Shown piece after piece: positions 24,036-31,900 of a stretch of 32,510 nucleotides of DNA. Source of the DNA: an uncultured Clostridia bacterium (GTDB taxonomy: Bacteria; Bacillota; Clostridia; Christensenellales; CAG-917); NCBI GenBank assembly GCA_934254835.1, contig CAKQMI010000019.1, positions 1 through 32,510 on the forward strand. Direction: 5' to 3'. The position numbers and the translations under genes were made by a program. Position 1 is the stretch's first letter, and each line of letters starts with the position of its first letter. The notes under the pieces are model-generated. The model made no database searches. It was given only the letters and a program-made list of their open reading frames with translations, and was not told the origin of the DNA.

Positions 24036-24379
24036 TCTTCTTTTGCTGTTTTGAAAGAGGAAATAAGCATGACGCGAAGTTTGGCGCACTTATCGGAAAG
24101 GATATTGTACTGTTGTTCATCAATTTAATTTGTTTTCAGCAAAAGTTCAAGCCAATATCCCGTTTCACTTGCTTCCTTAAGTGCAATTTCAAGTTTGGAT
24201 ATAAAGTCTTTTTTTCCTTGCGCATAGTGCGCTTCGTATATATTTGCGCCGATACTTGTAGCACTTCTGCCTATTTGGTTTGAAATAACGGATTCGTGAT
24301 TAGCTTTAAGGTGTTTGACAAGATTTATAATGTCAACAGAAAAATCGGTTGAAAGCTCGCGCAGTTTTGAATCATACAT
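24026..24379 (-). pseudogene. Four-helix-bundle protein (23S rRNA IVP family) interrupted by an in-frame TAA
   Basis: From ATG 24377-24379 (SD AGGGGTG) the frame gives MYDSKLRELSTDFSVDIINL, then VISNQIGRSATSIGANIYEA and FISKLEIALKEASETGYWLE, typical of the family. It stops at 24125-24127 after LLLKTN. Directly past the TAA, the same frame continues as IDEQQYNILSDKCAKLRVML then ISSFKTAKEDKQ and a TGA at 24026-24028, which is the family's missing last helix. The TAA stands where relatives usually carry Tyr, so a single-base nonsense change is the simplest reading. The truncated product (84 aa) may still be made. Function of the family is unclear. Confidence 0.75.
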
Positions 24380-24412
24380 AAGCACCCCTAATTTTTATCA
24401 TATTTTTGTTAT

Positions 24413-24441
24413 ATTATAGAATAAGAAAAACTGTTTGTAAA
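24413..24441 (-). promoter_or_regulatory. Promoter of the four-helix-bundle gene
   Basis: Minus strand: -35 TTTACA (24436-24441), 17-bp spacer, -10 TATAAT (24413-24418), 33 nt before the start codon. Confidence 0.65.
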
Positions 24442-24467
24442 GGAAGCGACAGGGAATTTGGAAAAGT

Positions 24468-24534
24468 GATGTTATGAAGCATCATAACGATGTTATGAAG
24501 TATCATAGCGATGTTATGAAGTATCATAGCGATG
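24468..24534. repeat. 21-bp tandem repeat, three copies plus a partial, each palindromic
   Basis: Units at 24468-24488, 24489-24509 and 24510-24530 begin GATGTTATGAAG; a partial GATG follows at 24531. Each unit folds as GTTATGA-(4 nt)-TCATAAC or TCATAGC. Copies 2 and 3 are identical; copy 1 differs at two positions. No ORF. Confidence 0.85.
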
Positions 24535-24559
24535 TAGCTCCTGACGTCGCAGTGATGTA

Positions 24560-24655
24560 ATGTGTTCCGCATTTTCACGTCCGCAGGGCACATCGTGGCG
24601 AAGCGTGCATCGCGCCCGCAGGGCACATCACGTTCCGTGCAACGGAACACATCGT
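24560..24655. repeat. Chain of small hairpins with ACATC linkers
   Basis: Successive palindromes such as GCCC-gca-GGGC and TTCCGT-gca-ACGGAA are separated by (C)ACATC(A/G). CCGCAGGGCACATC occurs twice (24581-24594 and 24616-24629). Same syntax as 19404-19520. No coding potential is seen. Confidence 0.55.
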
Positions 24656-24657
24656 TG

Positions 24658-24694
24658 AAAAAAGACCTACTCATTGAAAGAGTAGGTCTTTTTT
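24658..24694 (-). terminator. Strong terminator after tRNA-Pro
   Basis: AAAAAAGACCTACTC (24658-24672) pairs with GAGTAGGTCTTTTTT (24680-24694) around a 7-nt loop. It ends one base from the tRNA 3' CCA and can work in both directions. Confidence 0.88.
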
Positions 24695-24695
24695 C

Positions 24696-24771
24696 TGGTC
24701 GGAGTGACGGGATTTGAACCCATGGCCTCATGGTCCCGAACCATGCGCGCTACCATCTGCGCTACACCCCG
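24696..24771 (-). tRNA. tRNA-Pro (anticodon CGG)
   Basis: 76 nt with encoded CCA. The acceptor stem CGGGGTG pairs with CACTCCG. D-arm TAGCGCAGATGGTAGCGC, anticodon loop TTCGGGA, T-loop GTTCAAATC. Confidence 0.95.
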
Positions 24772-24801
24772 ATGATACGGCGGATTTTGCCGTACTGCTA
24801 T

Positions 24802-24829
24802 ATTATATAATATTTTTTGAATTTTGCAA
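24802..24829 (-). promoter_or_regulatory. Promoter of tRNA-Pro
   Basis: Minus strand: -35 TTGCAA (24824-24829), 16-bp spacer, -10 TATAAT (24802-24807). Confidence 0.65.
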
Positions 24830-24837
24830 CTGTTTTT

Positions 24838-25518
24838 TCACATATACATTACCGACAACGCGATTAAGGCTTGACCGGCGAAGTAGGTGGCGAGTTCCAC
24901 AACGGACAAAGTGCGGTTGGCGCGCCATTCCTTGAAGTACACGAACGCCAGACAGACGTCGCTGACAAGCAGTGAAATCGCGCCCAGCATTGCAAGGAAA
25001 CTGCCCGTGGTTTTTTGCACCGAGAAAAGGTAGCACGCCGACACCATCGTAAACGAAACCGCAAATCCGTAAATTGCGATGAACACGCGAAGCCAAGCGG
25101 GAATTTCAAACTTGAAAACGCAGGTGCCGACAAAGGTCAAAATCATTGCAATTGACGCGACGATTGCCGTCACGAAATAGAACCCGCTTGTGAGGTTGAA
25201 CGCAACCGAGAGGGCGGTGTGTCCCAGCAAAAACGCGAGCATACCGATGGGGATCAGACGTTTTCTGTAGGTCGGCGTCAGTTCCTTGACTCCCAAAAAT
25301 ACGTCGCCCGCATGGCAGAACACAAGCCCGAAAAACAGGGGTATGCAATAGTTGAGACTGCAATCGGAATTCTTTGCAAAGCCTGCAATCGCAATCGACA
25401 GAAACGACAGCGACGCAACGAATTTTGCGACAAGTCCCCAAAAGTTTTTATTGAGCGAGCGGAAGCCGATGCAAGATATCGCGGCGATTATACAAATGCC
25501 GAAAAATACGTACACCAT
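24838..25518 (-). CDS. YhhN/TMEM86-family integral membrane protein (226 aa)
   Basis: About eight hydrophobic segments carry the family's conserved polar residues within helices: FFGLVFCHAGDVFLG (around 63-77), IGMLAFLLGHTALS (around 91-104), LGAISLLVSDVCLAF (around 178-192), ATYFAGQALIALS (around 211-223). Animal TMEM86 members are lysoplasmalogenases; bacterial YhhN proteins are presumed to act on lysoplasmalogens or related lipids, which fits an anaerobe that may contain plasmalogens (inferred). No SD is visible, but the start is 9 bp after the typA stop, so reinitiation in a typA-yhhN transcript is likely. Confidence 0.8.
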   Translation of the reverse strand: MVYVFFGICIIAAISCIGFRSLNKNFWGLVAKFVASLSFLSIAIAGFAKNSDCSLNYCIPLFFGLVFCHAGDVFLGVKELTPTYRKRLIPIGMLAFLLGHTALSVAFNLTSGFYFVTAIVASIAMILTFVGTCVFKFEIPAWLRVFIAIYGFAVSFTMVSACYLFSVQKTTGSFLAMLGAISLLVSDVCLAFVYFKEWRANRTLSVVELATYFAGQALIALSVMYM

Positions 25519-25527
25519 AATATTGTT

Positions 25528-27348
<1,821 letters not shown>

Positions 27349-27374
27349 ATTATTATCTCTCGTTTGATTTTTGT

Positions 27375-27403
27375 ATTATATACATATCTTAAAATAATAG
27401 CAA
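27375..27403 (-). promoter_or_regulatory. Promoter of typA
   Basis: Minus strand: -35 TTGCTA (27398-27403), 17-bp spacer, -10 TATAAT (27375-27380), 26 nt before the start codon. Confidence 0.7.
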
Positions 27404-27448
27404 GGATATTAACCGCCCGACGCAAATTTTTTTGAAATATATCCGCAT

Positions 27449-27479
27449 AAAAAAGGAAAGGGACGGAAAAATCCGTCCC
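27449..27479 (-). terminator. Intrinsic terminator after the HdeD-family gene
   Basis: Minus strand: GGGACGGA-tttt-TCCGTCCC (27460-27479), then TTTCCTTTTTT. An 8-bp GC-rich stem with a U-rich tail. Confidence 0.85.
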
Positions 27480-27499
27480 GAGAAAGTTTTTTGTGACGA

Positions 27500-28084
27500 T
27501 CAGCCGTCAATTCTGTCGGCGTTCGTATGTGCGTCGCCCATCCACTTTTTGAAAAAGTTTTTGACACGAAGCGCAACAAACCAGTCGCCCATCATCGAAA
27601 TGCCGTGCACCAGCAAGAATACACCGAGTAGCACCGTCAGATATATCGCTCCGCCGACGGGGTTGAAGAACGCCAGCATACCGAAAATAATTTCAAATAT
27701 CGACGTGATGAGAAGCACCCACCAGTAGGGAATTTTCATTTTTCCCGCCGAAATCGCCATCGACAGTTCGGATATGCCCTCGTAGATGAACCACATCGCG
27801 AAAATGAAGGGCAAAAAGCCTGCGACAACGCGCTCGTTCGACAGCATGATTATGCCCAAAATCGTCGTAATTATGCCGTCCGCCAAGAACGCTCCGCCAC
27901 CGAATAGCCCGACCGTCGTGAAAAACAAGATTATCTCGACAATGCCGATTACAAGCACCATCGCGCCGATGATATATGCGAGCGTCGTCAGCGTCGTGTC
28001 AACGGGCAACGCAAAACAGACGATACCCGCAGCAATCATTACTATACTTGCCAAAAACCATAAAATTGAAGTTGATTTTTTCAT
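27500..28084 (-). CDS. HdeD-family (DUF308) membrane protein (194 aa)
   Basis: Six hydrophobic helices in three repeated pairs, with the family pattern ASIVMIAAGIVCFALP (around 12-27), AYIIGAMVLVIGIVEIIL, FIYEGISELSMAI and SIFEIIFGMLAFFNP (around 128-142), ending in a basic/acidic tail. E. coli HdeD is an acid-stress membrane protein; the molecular function of the family is not settled. SD GAGGTGA lies 6 nt before the ATG. A perfect TTGACA-17-TATAAT promoter overlapped by a CIRCE-like inverted repeat suggests HrcA repression, which would make this a heat- or protein-stress-induced gene. Monocistronic: its own promoter and terminator are both visible. Confidence 0.85.
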   Translation of the reverse strand: MKKSTSILWFLASIVMIAAGIVCFALPVDTTLTTLAYIIGAMVLVIGIVEIILFFTTVGLFGGGAFLADGIITTILGIIMLSNERVVAGFLPFIFAMWFIYEGISELSMAISAGKMKIPYWWVLLITSIFEIIFGMLAFFNPVGGAIYLTVLLGVFLLVHGISMMGDWFVALRVKNFFKKWMGDAHTNADRIDG

Positions 28085-28105
28085 ATACTCACCTCTTTCG
28101 CTTGC

Positions 28106-28134
28106 ATTATAACGCCGAATTTTAGCAGTGTCAA
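28106..28134 (-). promoter_or_regulatory. Perfect-consensus sigma-A promoter of the HdeD-family gene
   Basis: Minus strand: TTGACA (28129-28134), 17-bp spacer, TATAAT (28106-28111). Such a strong promoter normally needs a repressor; the CIRCE-like site covers its -35. Confidence 0.85.
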
Positions 28135-28148
28135 TAGGAGAGTGCTAA
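28122..28148. promoter_or_regulatory. CIRCE-like operator (HrcA site)
   Basis: TTAGCAGTG (28122-28130), nine bases, GAGTGCTAA (28140-28148). CIRCE consensus is TTAGCACTC-N9-GAGTGCTAA; one arm is exact and the other differs at two positions, with the exact 9-bp spacer. It overlaps the -35 box of the HdeD-family promoter. Confidence 0.72.
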
Positions 28149-28159
28149 AAAATTTGCGA

Positions 28160-28201
28160 AATAATAAAATTGATTTTTTCTGAAAGTAAATCTATCAATT
28201 T
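28160..28201 (-). terminator. Possible weak AT-rich terminator after rubrerythrin
   Basis: AAATTGAT (28168-28175) pairs with ATCAATTT (28194-28201); the minus strand continues into a T-rich tract. The stem is AT-rich with a large loop. Confidence 0.3.
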
Positions 28202-28204
28202 GGT

Positions 28205-28801
28205 TTAATTTCCGTCGTTTAGTTTCAGCATAAACACGCCTTGCTTTGCGTGGCACAGGGGACATTCTTTCGGTGCGGACGTCGCGGTCATTTCGTGCCC
28301 GCAACCCGCGCATTTCCATTTTACGGCGTGGTCTTTTTTGTAAAGCGCGCCGGTTTTCAGTTGGTTGTGAAGGTCCGAGAAAAGTTTATTGTGGCACGAT
28401 TCCACCTCGATAAGGTTTTTGAAAAGTTCGGCGATTTCCTGAAATCCTTCTTTTTCCGCGGTTTCCATAAATTCGGGATAGATTTTTTCGGCTTCGTTCT
28501 TTTCGTCCTCGGCGGAAAATGCGAGATTGTCCAAAAGGTTCCACTTTTGCTTGAAAGGGTAGCCCGCCGAAATATCGATGTTTTTTATGACGTCTTCGTC
28601 GGCTTTTTGAATGAAAGTGTAAAGCATGCGCGCGTGGTTGAATTCCTCATAAACGACTTTGTCGATGATTTCGGACATCGCGACGTAGCCTTCGTTTCGC
28701 GCGCCGTATTCGATGAACATATACCTGACGTGTGCCTGACATTCGCCTGCAAACGCCCGCGCCAAATTCTCAAAAGTTTTGCTGTTTTTCAGATTTTTCA
28801 T
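28205..28801 (-). CDS. rbr: Rubrerythrin (198 aa)
   Basis: Non-heme diiron peroxidase that reduces hydrogen peroxide in anaerobes. The N-terminal ferritin-like four-helix domain carries diiron ligands in FAGECQAHVRY, YEEFNHARML and IEVESCHNKLF. The C-terminal rubredoxin-like domain (around 160-195) has WKCAGCGHEMTA and CPLCHAKQ, two CxxC pairs for the mononuclear iron. ATG 28799-28801 is used because CGGAGG sits 6 nt upstream; the longer frame from 28828 would include the SD itself. It needs a reductant such as rubredoxin or NADH oxidoreductase, not encoded nearby. Confidence 0.93.
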   Translation of the reverse strand: MKNLKNSKTFENLARAFAGECQAHVRYMFIEYGARNEGYVAMSEIIDKVVYEEFNHARMLYTFIQKADEDVIKNIDISAGYPFKQKWNLLDNLAFSAEDEKNEAEKIYPEFMETAEKEGFQEIAELFKNLIEVESCHNKLFSDLHNQLKTGALYKKDHAVKWKCAGCGHEMTATSAPKECPLCHAKQGVFMLKLNDGN

Positions 28802-28892
28802 AAATACCTCCGAAAAAAGTATCCGCAATTTTCCAAAAACTATACGGTCTTGCTTTCAAAGTTGCAAAAGTTGTGTTATACTAATCGCCGAT

Positions 28893-29897
28893 ATGAGATA
28901 TTTGTTTTTTGACATCGAGTGCAGTGAAGGCAAAAGTATGTGCAGTTTCGGTTACGTCCTGACCGACGAAAAATTCCGCATACTCGAAAAGGAAGATATT
29001 TTGATGAATCCCGAGGCGATTTTCCATACGGGCGCTTGGGGCAAGAAAAATCGCGAAAACTTCCCCGGCATCGAAATGGCTTATCCCAAGGAAGTTTTTT
29101 TGAAAAATCCGACTTTTCCCGCGCGTTACGAAAAAATCAAGTCGCTTATCGAGTTCGAGGATCAAACAGTCATCGGCTTTTCGCACAAAAACGACACCGT
29201 GTTTTTGGACAATGCGTGCAAACGCTACAACCTGCCGTCCATCGATTACGACTTCGTGGACGTACAATCCATACACAAGGATTACAATAATCTCATCAAT
29301 CCGTGCAGTACCGAAAAACTAGTGGAGGAGTTAAACCTCGACGTCAATAAGTACGTCCCTCACAAGAGCGACGACGACGCCGAAGTGTCGATGCTCGTCA
29401 CCAAAAACTTTTGCGAAAAGGAAGGCTTGACGCTGAATAAACTCATCGCGCTTTATCCTAACTGTATGGGCGTGCATAAGGCGTATAACACGGTTTATCT
29501 GTACAAAACGCGCGCAGAAAGCCTGATTTCGGCAATAAACCGCAACAGTACGTCGGGCAGTAACGTAATGAAAGGCAGTAATTTCAACAAGTACAAGCAC
29601 TTTCTGGAGGACTTTATCGCGGACGATTCGGTTGAAAAAACGCTCAGCGAAAAGCGGGTTTCGGTGTCCAAAAATTACTTTGACAATCACTTCCGCGAAA
29701 TGCTCCTTATCGCCGAAAAAGTCATGGACAGGGGCGGGGTGCTTGAGTCGCACGTCGGACGCGCGGATATCTTCGCGGGCAGTCCCTCGACGGATGAGGA
29801 AAGGGCAATCGCGTCGGCAAAACGGCGTGGCAAAGACGTCGTATCGATGTCCGAAAGCGAATTGTTCAAACTCCTCGCAATCGAAGAAAAATTCTGA
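28893..29897 (+). CDS. DEDDh 3'-5' exonuclease with BRCT-like C-terminus (334 aa)
   Basis: The N-terminal exonuclease domain (about 1-170) has MRYLFFDIECSEG (D7 and E9), IGFSHKNDTVFLDNACKRY (second Asp region, around 90-108) and VPHKSDDDAEVSMLV (His and final Asp, around 154-168), the DEDDh set of the DnaQ/epsilon family. The C-terminal ~95 residues, with LIAEKVMDRGGVLESHVGRA and AKRRGKDVVSMSESELFKLL, look BRCT-like. It is not the large PolC subunit and has no polymerase; a stand-alone repair or RNA-processing exonuclease is likely. No SD; -10 TATACT ends 10 nt before the ATG. Divergent from rubrerythrin. Confidence 0.78.
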   Translation: MRYLFFDIECSEGKSMCSFGYVLTDEKFRILEKEDILMNPEAIFHTGAWGKKNRENFPGIEMAYPKEVFLKNPTFPARYEKIKSLIEFEDQTVIGFSHKNDTVFLDNACKRYNLPSIDYDFVDVQSIHKDYNNLINPCSTEKLVEELNLDVNKYVPHKSDDDAEVSMLVTKNFCEKEGLTLNKLIALYPNCMGVHKAYNTVYLYKTRAESLISAINRNSTSGSNVMKGSNFNKYKHFLEDFIADDSVEKTLSEKRVSVSKNYFDNHFREMLLIAEKVMDRGGVLESHVGRADIFAGSPSTDEERAIASAKRRGKDVVSMSESELFKLLAIEEKF

Positions 29898-29944
29898 TTT
29901 TTTCAACATTAAAAAGTATTCCCGCATTTTTTTGCGAAATGCTT

Positions 29945-29973
29945 TTGACAAATGTATCCGCGTGTGCTATTAT
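29945..29973 (+). promoter_or_regulatory. Promoter of tRNA-Ser
   Basis: -35 TTGACA (29945-29950), 17-bp spacer, -10 TATTAT (29968-29973), about 35 nt before the mature tRNA. Confidence 0.8.
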
Positions 29974-30008
29974 AAATGAGCATCTTTTGTGATGCGTTTT
30001 CGGTTTGA

Positions 30009-30100
30009 GGAGAAATACCCAAGTGGCCGAAGGGGCTCCCCTGCTAAGGGAGTAGTACGTGAGAAGCGTAGCCAGGGTTCAAATCCCTGTTTCTCCGCCA
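30009..30100 (+). tRNA. tRNA-Ser (anticodon GCT)
   Basis: 92 nt with encoded CCA and a long variable arm, as expected for class II. The acceptor stem GGAGAAA pairs with TTTCTCC; anticodon loop CTGCTAA; T-arm CAGGGTTCAAATCCCTG. Its last 20 bases recur three more times downstream. Confidence 0.95.
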
Positions 30101-30445
30101 TAAAAACCCGACGATTTTCGTCGGGTTTTTATTATGTTCCAAAACAGGGATTTTGCACGATGTAACGCATCGTGCCACCTACGGTGTGAACCCTGGCTCG
30201 CCAGGCTGACGCTTCGCTTTGGTGAGTAAACTCACCCGCTCCGCTATTTCACAAATCCCTGTTTCTCCGCCAACAAAACGGACAAGCATGTTATGCTTGT
30301 CCGTTTTGTTTTTCGGTACTTAATAACAGGGATTTGAACGAGAGCGTTAAGAAAAAGACGCAGTGCGTCTTTTTTAGCGTCTGACCGAAGTCTTTTGCAA
30401 AGCATAAAAGAATGCCATAAGGTTTGCTTTGCAAAAGACAAGAAC
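30081..30445 (+). repeat. tRNA-Ser-derived repeat unit 1 (365 bp)
   Basis: Starts with the tRNA's last 20 bases (AAATCCCTGTTTCTCCGCCA, 30081-30100); a second copy lies at 30253-30272. Each copy is followed by a terminator-like hairpin (AAAACCCGACGA..., and ACAAAACGGACAAGCAT...). Inverted pieces of the same tRNA lie between: AACAGGGATTT near 30143 and 30326, and GAACCCTGGCT near 30188. Other internal palindromes include GCACGATG/CATCGTGC, GGTGAGT/ACTCACC, AAAAAGACGCA/TGCGTCTTTTT and TCTTTTGCAAAGCA/TGCTTTGCAAAAGA. No credible ORF. The first ~20 bp are functional tRNA. Confidence 0.85.
30102..30130 (+). terminator. Terminator of tRNA-Ser
   Basis: AAAAACCCGACGA, 3-nt loop, TCGTCGGGTTTTT directly after the CCA. 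The same hairpin recurs in the second repeat unit. Confidence 0.88.
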
Positions 30446-30740
30446 AAATCCCTGTTTCTCCGCCATAAAAACCCGACGATTTTCGTCGGGTTTTTATTAT
30501 GCTCCGAAACAGGGATTTTGCACGATGCAACGCATCGTGCCACCTACGGTGTGAACCCTGGCTTGCCAGGCTGACGCTTCGCTTTGGTGAGTAAACTCAC
30601 CCGCTCCGCTATTTCACAAATCCCTGTTTCTCCGCCAACAAAACGGACAAGCATATTTTGCTTGTCCGTTTTGTTTTACGGTACTTAATAACAGGGATTT
30701 GAACGAGAGCGTTAAGAAAAAGACGCAGTGCGTCTTTTAG
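30446..30740 (+). repeat. tRNA-Ser-derived repeat unit 2 (295 bp, 3'-truncated copy of unit 1)
   Basis: Aligns with unit 1 at a constant offset of 365 bp with only scattered substitutions, then ends near 30740, so it lacks the last ~75 bp of unit 1. It contains tRNA 3'-end copies at 30446-30465 and 30618-30637, each with its own hairpin. The high identity points to a recent tandem duplication. Confidence 0.85.
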
Positions 30741-30828
30741 TATCTGCATTAAAAATTTATAAAATGTGCAGATAATCTTTTGTAGATATTGACAATGTGC
30801 ATAATTTTGTTTATAATATATGCAGATA
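30741..30828. promoter_or_regulatory. TGCAGATA operator-like motifs around the fic promoter
   Basis: TGCAGATA occurs inverted at 30741-30748 and direct at 30767-30774 and 30821-30828. The first two form an inverted repeat (TATCTGCA...TGCAGATA); the third lies just after the -10. Probably a repressor site; the Fic protein's own C-terminal winged-helix-like region is a candidate (inferred). Confidence 0.5.
30789..30817 (+). promoter_or_regulatory. Perfect-consensus promoter of the fic gene
   Basis: TTGACA (30789-30794), 17-bp spacer, TATAAT (30812-30817). Start of transcription is expected near 30824. Confidence 0.85.
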
Positions 30829-30841
30829 TAGGAGGCGAATT

Positions 30842-31900
30842 ATGCATAAGTTTGATTATTCTTTCTTAAAATATGGTTTTATTTCAGGCAAGGTTGTGAA
30901 TATGGCGACGAGTATTTACTCGCTTAAAACGATGGCAAACGTCAGAAAAGCCGACCATATTAAAATATTTACCGAACTTGAAAAGATAGCAAAAATACAA
31001 TCGGTTAAAAACTCGAATGCAATCGAGGGCATTGTAACAAGCGACGAGCGAATTAAGGCAATCGTAACGCAAAGTAGCGCACCGCTCAACCACGACGAGG
31101 CGGAGATTGCGGGATATCGCGACGCTTTGAATGAAATCCATACGAACAATCAATATATCGAGTTCAATGAAAAGGACGTTTTGCGATTGCACGAAATTTT
31201 GTTGTCGTCGGCGGGCTATGAATACGGCGGAAAATATAAAAATTCCGACAACGCCATTATCGAAGTCGATGCGAACGGAAACAGAAAAATACGGTTCGCC
31301 CCGACGCCCGCAAGCGAAACAAAGGAAGCAATGGAGCAACTTGTGTTGGCATATATGGACGCGACGAACGATGCGGAAATAAATCAATTATTGCTCATTC
31401 CGTGCGTAATTCTCGATTTTTTGTGTATTCACCCGTTCCGCGACGGCAACGGAAGAATGTCAAGATTGCTTTCGTTGTTGTTGCTGTACAAAAACGGTTT
31501 CGACGCGGGAAAATACGTTTCTTTTGAGGAGCAAATCAACAAATATAAGGGGTATTATTACGAGGCGTTGCGTCTTTCTTCCATAAATTGGCACGAAAAC
31601 ACGAACGACTATGCGCCGTTTATCGAAAACTTTTTGTCCACGCTTTATATGTGTTATAAGGAACTGGACAAGCGGTTTGCGGTGGTAAACGAAGGCAAGG
31701 TGTCGAAATCAAAAAGGATTGAAGCAACCGTTTTTAATAGCATTGCGCCCATCTCAAAGAAAGAAGTTTGCGACATTTTGCCCGACATTAGCCCGACAAC
31801 GATTGAAGCGGTGCTTGGCAAAATGGTAAAAGACGGACAAATCGTCAAAATAGGCTCGGCAAGAAATACAAAATATATTCGCAAGTCACAGCACGTCTGA
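30842..31900 (+). CDS. Fic-family protein with N-terminal inhibitory motif and C-terminal wHTH-like region (352 aa)
   Basis: Fic enzymes transfer AMP or other phospho-groups to protein hydroxyls. Active-site loop HPFRDGNGRMSRLL starts at H197. The inhibitory motif [S/T]xxxE[G/N] is present as S58-NAI-E62-G63, so this is a self-inhibited class II Fic of the widespread stand-alone bacterial type. Residues around 160-290 are helical core. The last ~60 residues (ISKKEVCDILPDISPTTIEAVLGKMVKDGQIVKIG region) look like a winged helix. ATG 30842 follows AGGAGG; the upstream in-frame ATG 30797 lies inside the promoter. No antitoxin gene is adjacent. Target unknown. Confidence 0.9.
   Translation: MHKFDYSFLKYGFISGKVVNMATSIYSLKTMANVRKADHIKIFTELEKIAKIQSVKNSNAIEGIVTSDERIKAIVTQSSAPLNHDEAEIAGYRDALNEIHTNNQYIEFNEKDVLRLHEILLSSAGYEYGGKYKNSDNAIIEVDANGNRKIRFAPTPASETKEAMEQLVLAYMDATNDAEINQLLLIPCVILDFLCIHPFRDGNGRMSRLLSLLLLYKNGFDAGKYVSFEEQINKYKGYYYEALRLSSINWHENTNDYAPFIENFLSTLYMCYKELDKRFAVVNEGKVSKSKRIEATVFNSIAPISKKEVCDILPDISPTTIEAVLGKMVKDGQIVKIGSARNTKYIRKSQHV

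Noticed and set aside
24468..24534. Possible CRISPR array
   Set aside because: The 21-bp units are contiguous without spacers, and no cas genes are in the window.
30244..30543. Minus-strand ORFs of 99 and 79 aa inside the tRNA-Ser array
   Set aside because: They run through the duplicated tRNA ends and terminator hairpins; openness is a by-product of the repeats.
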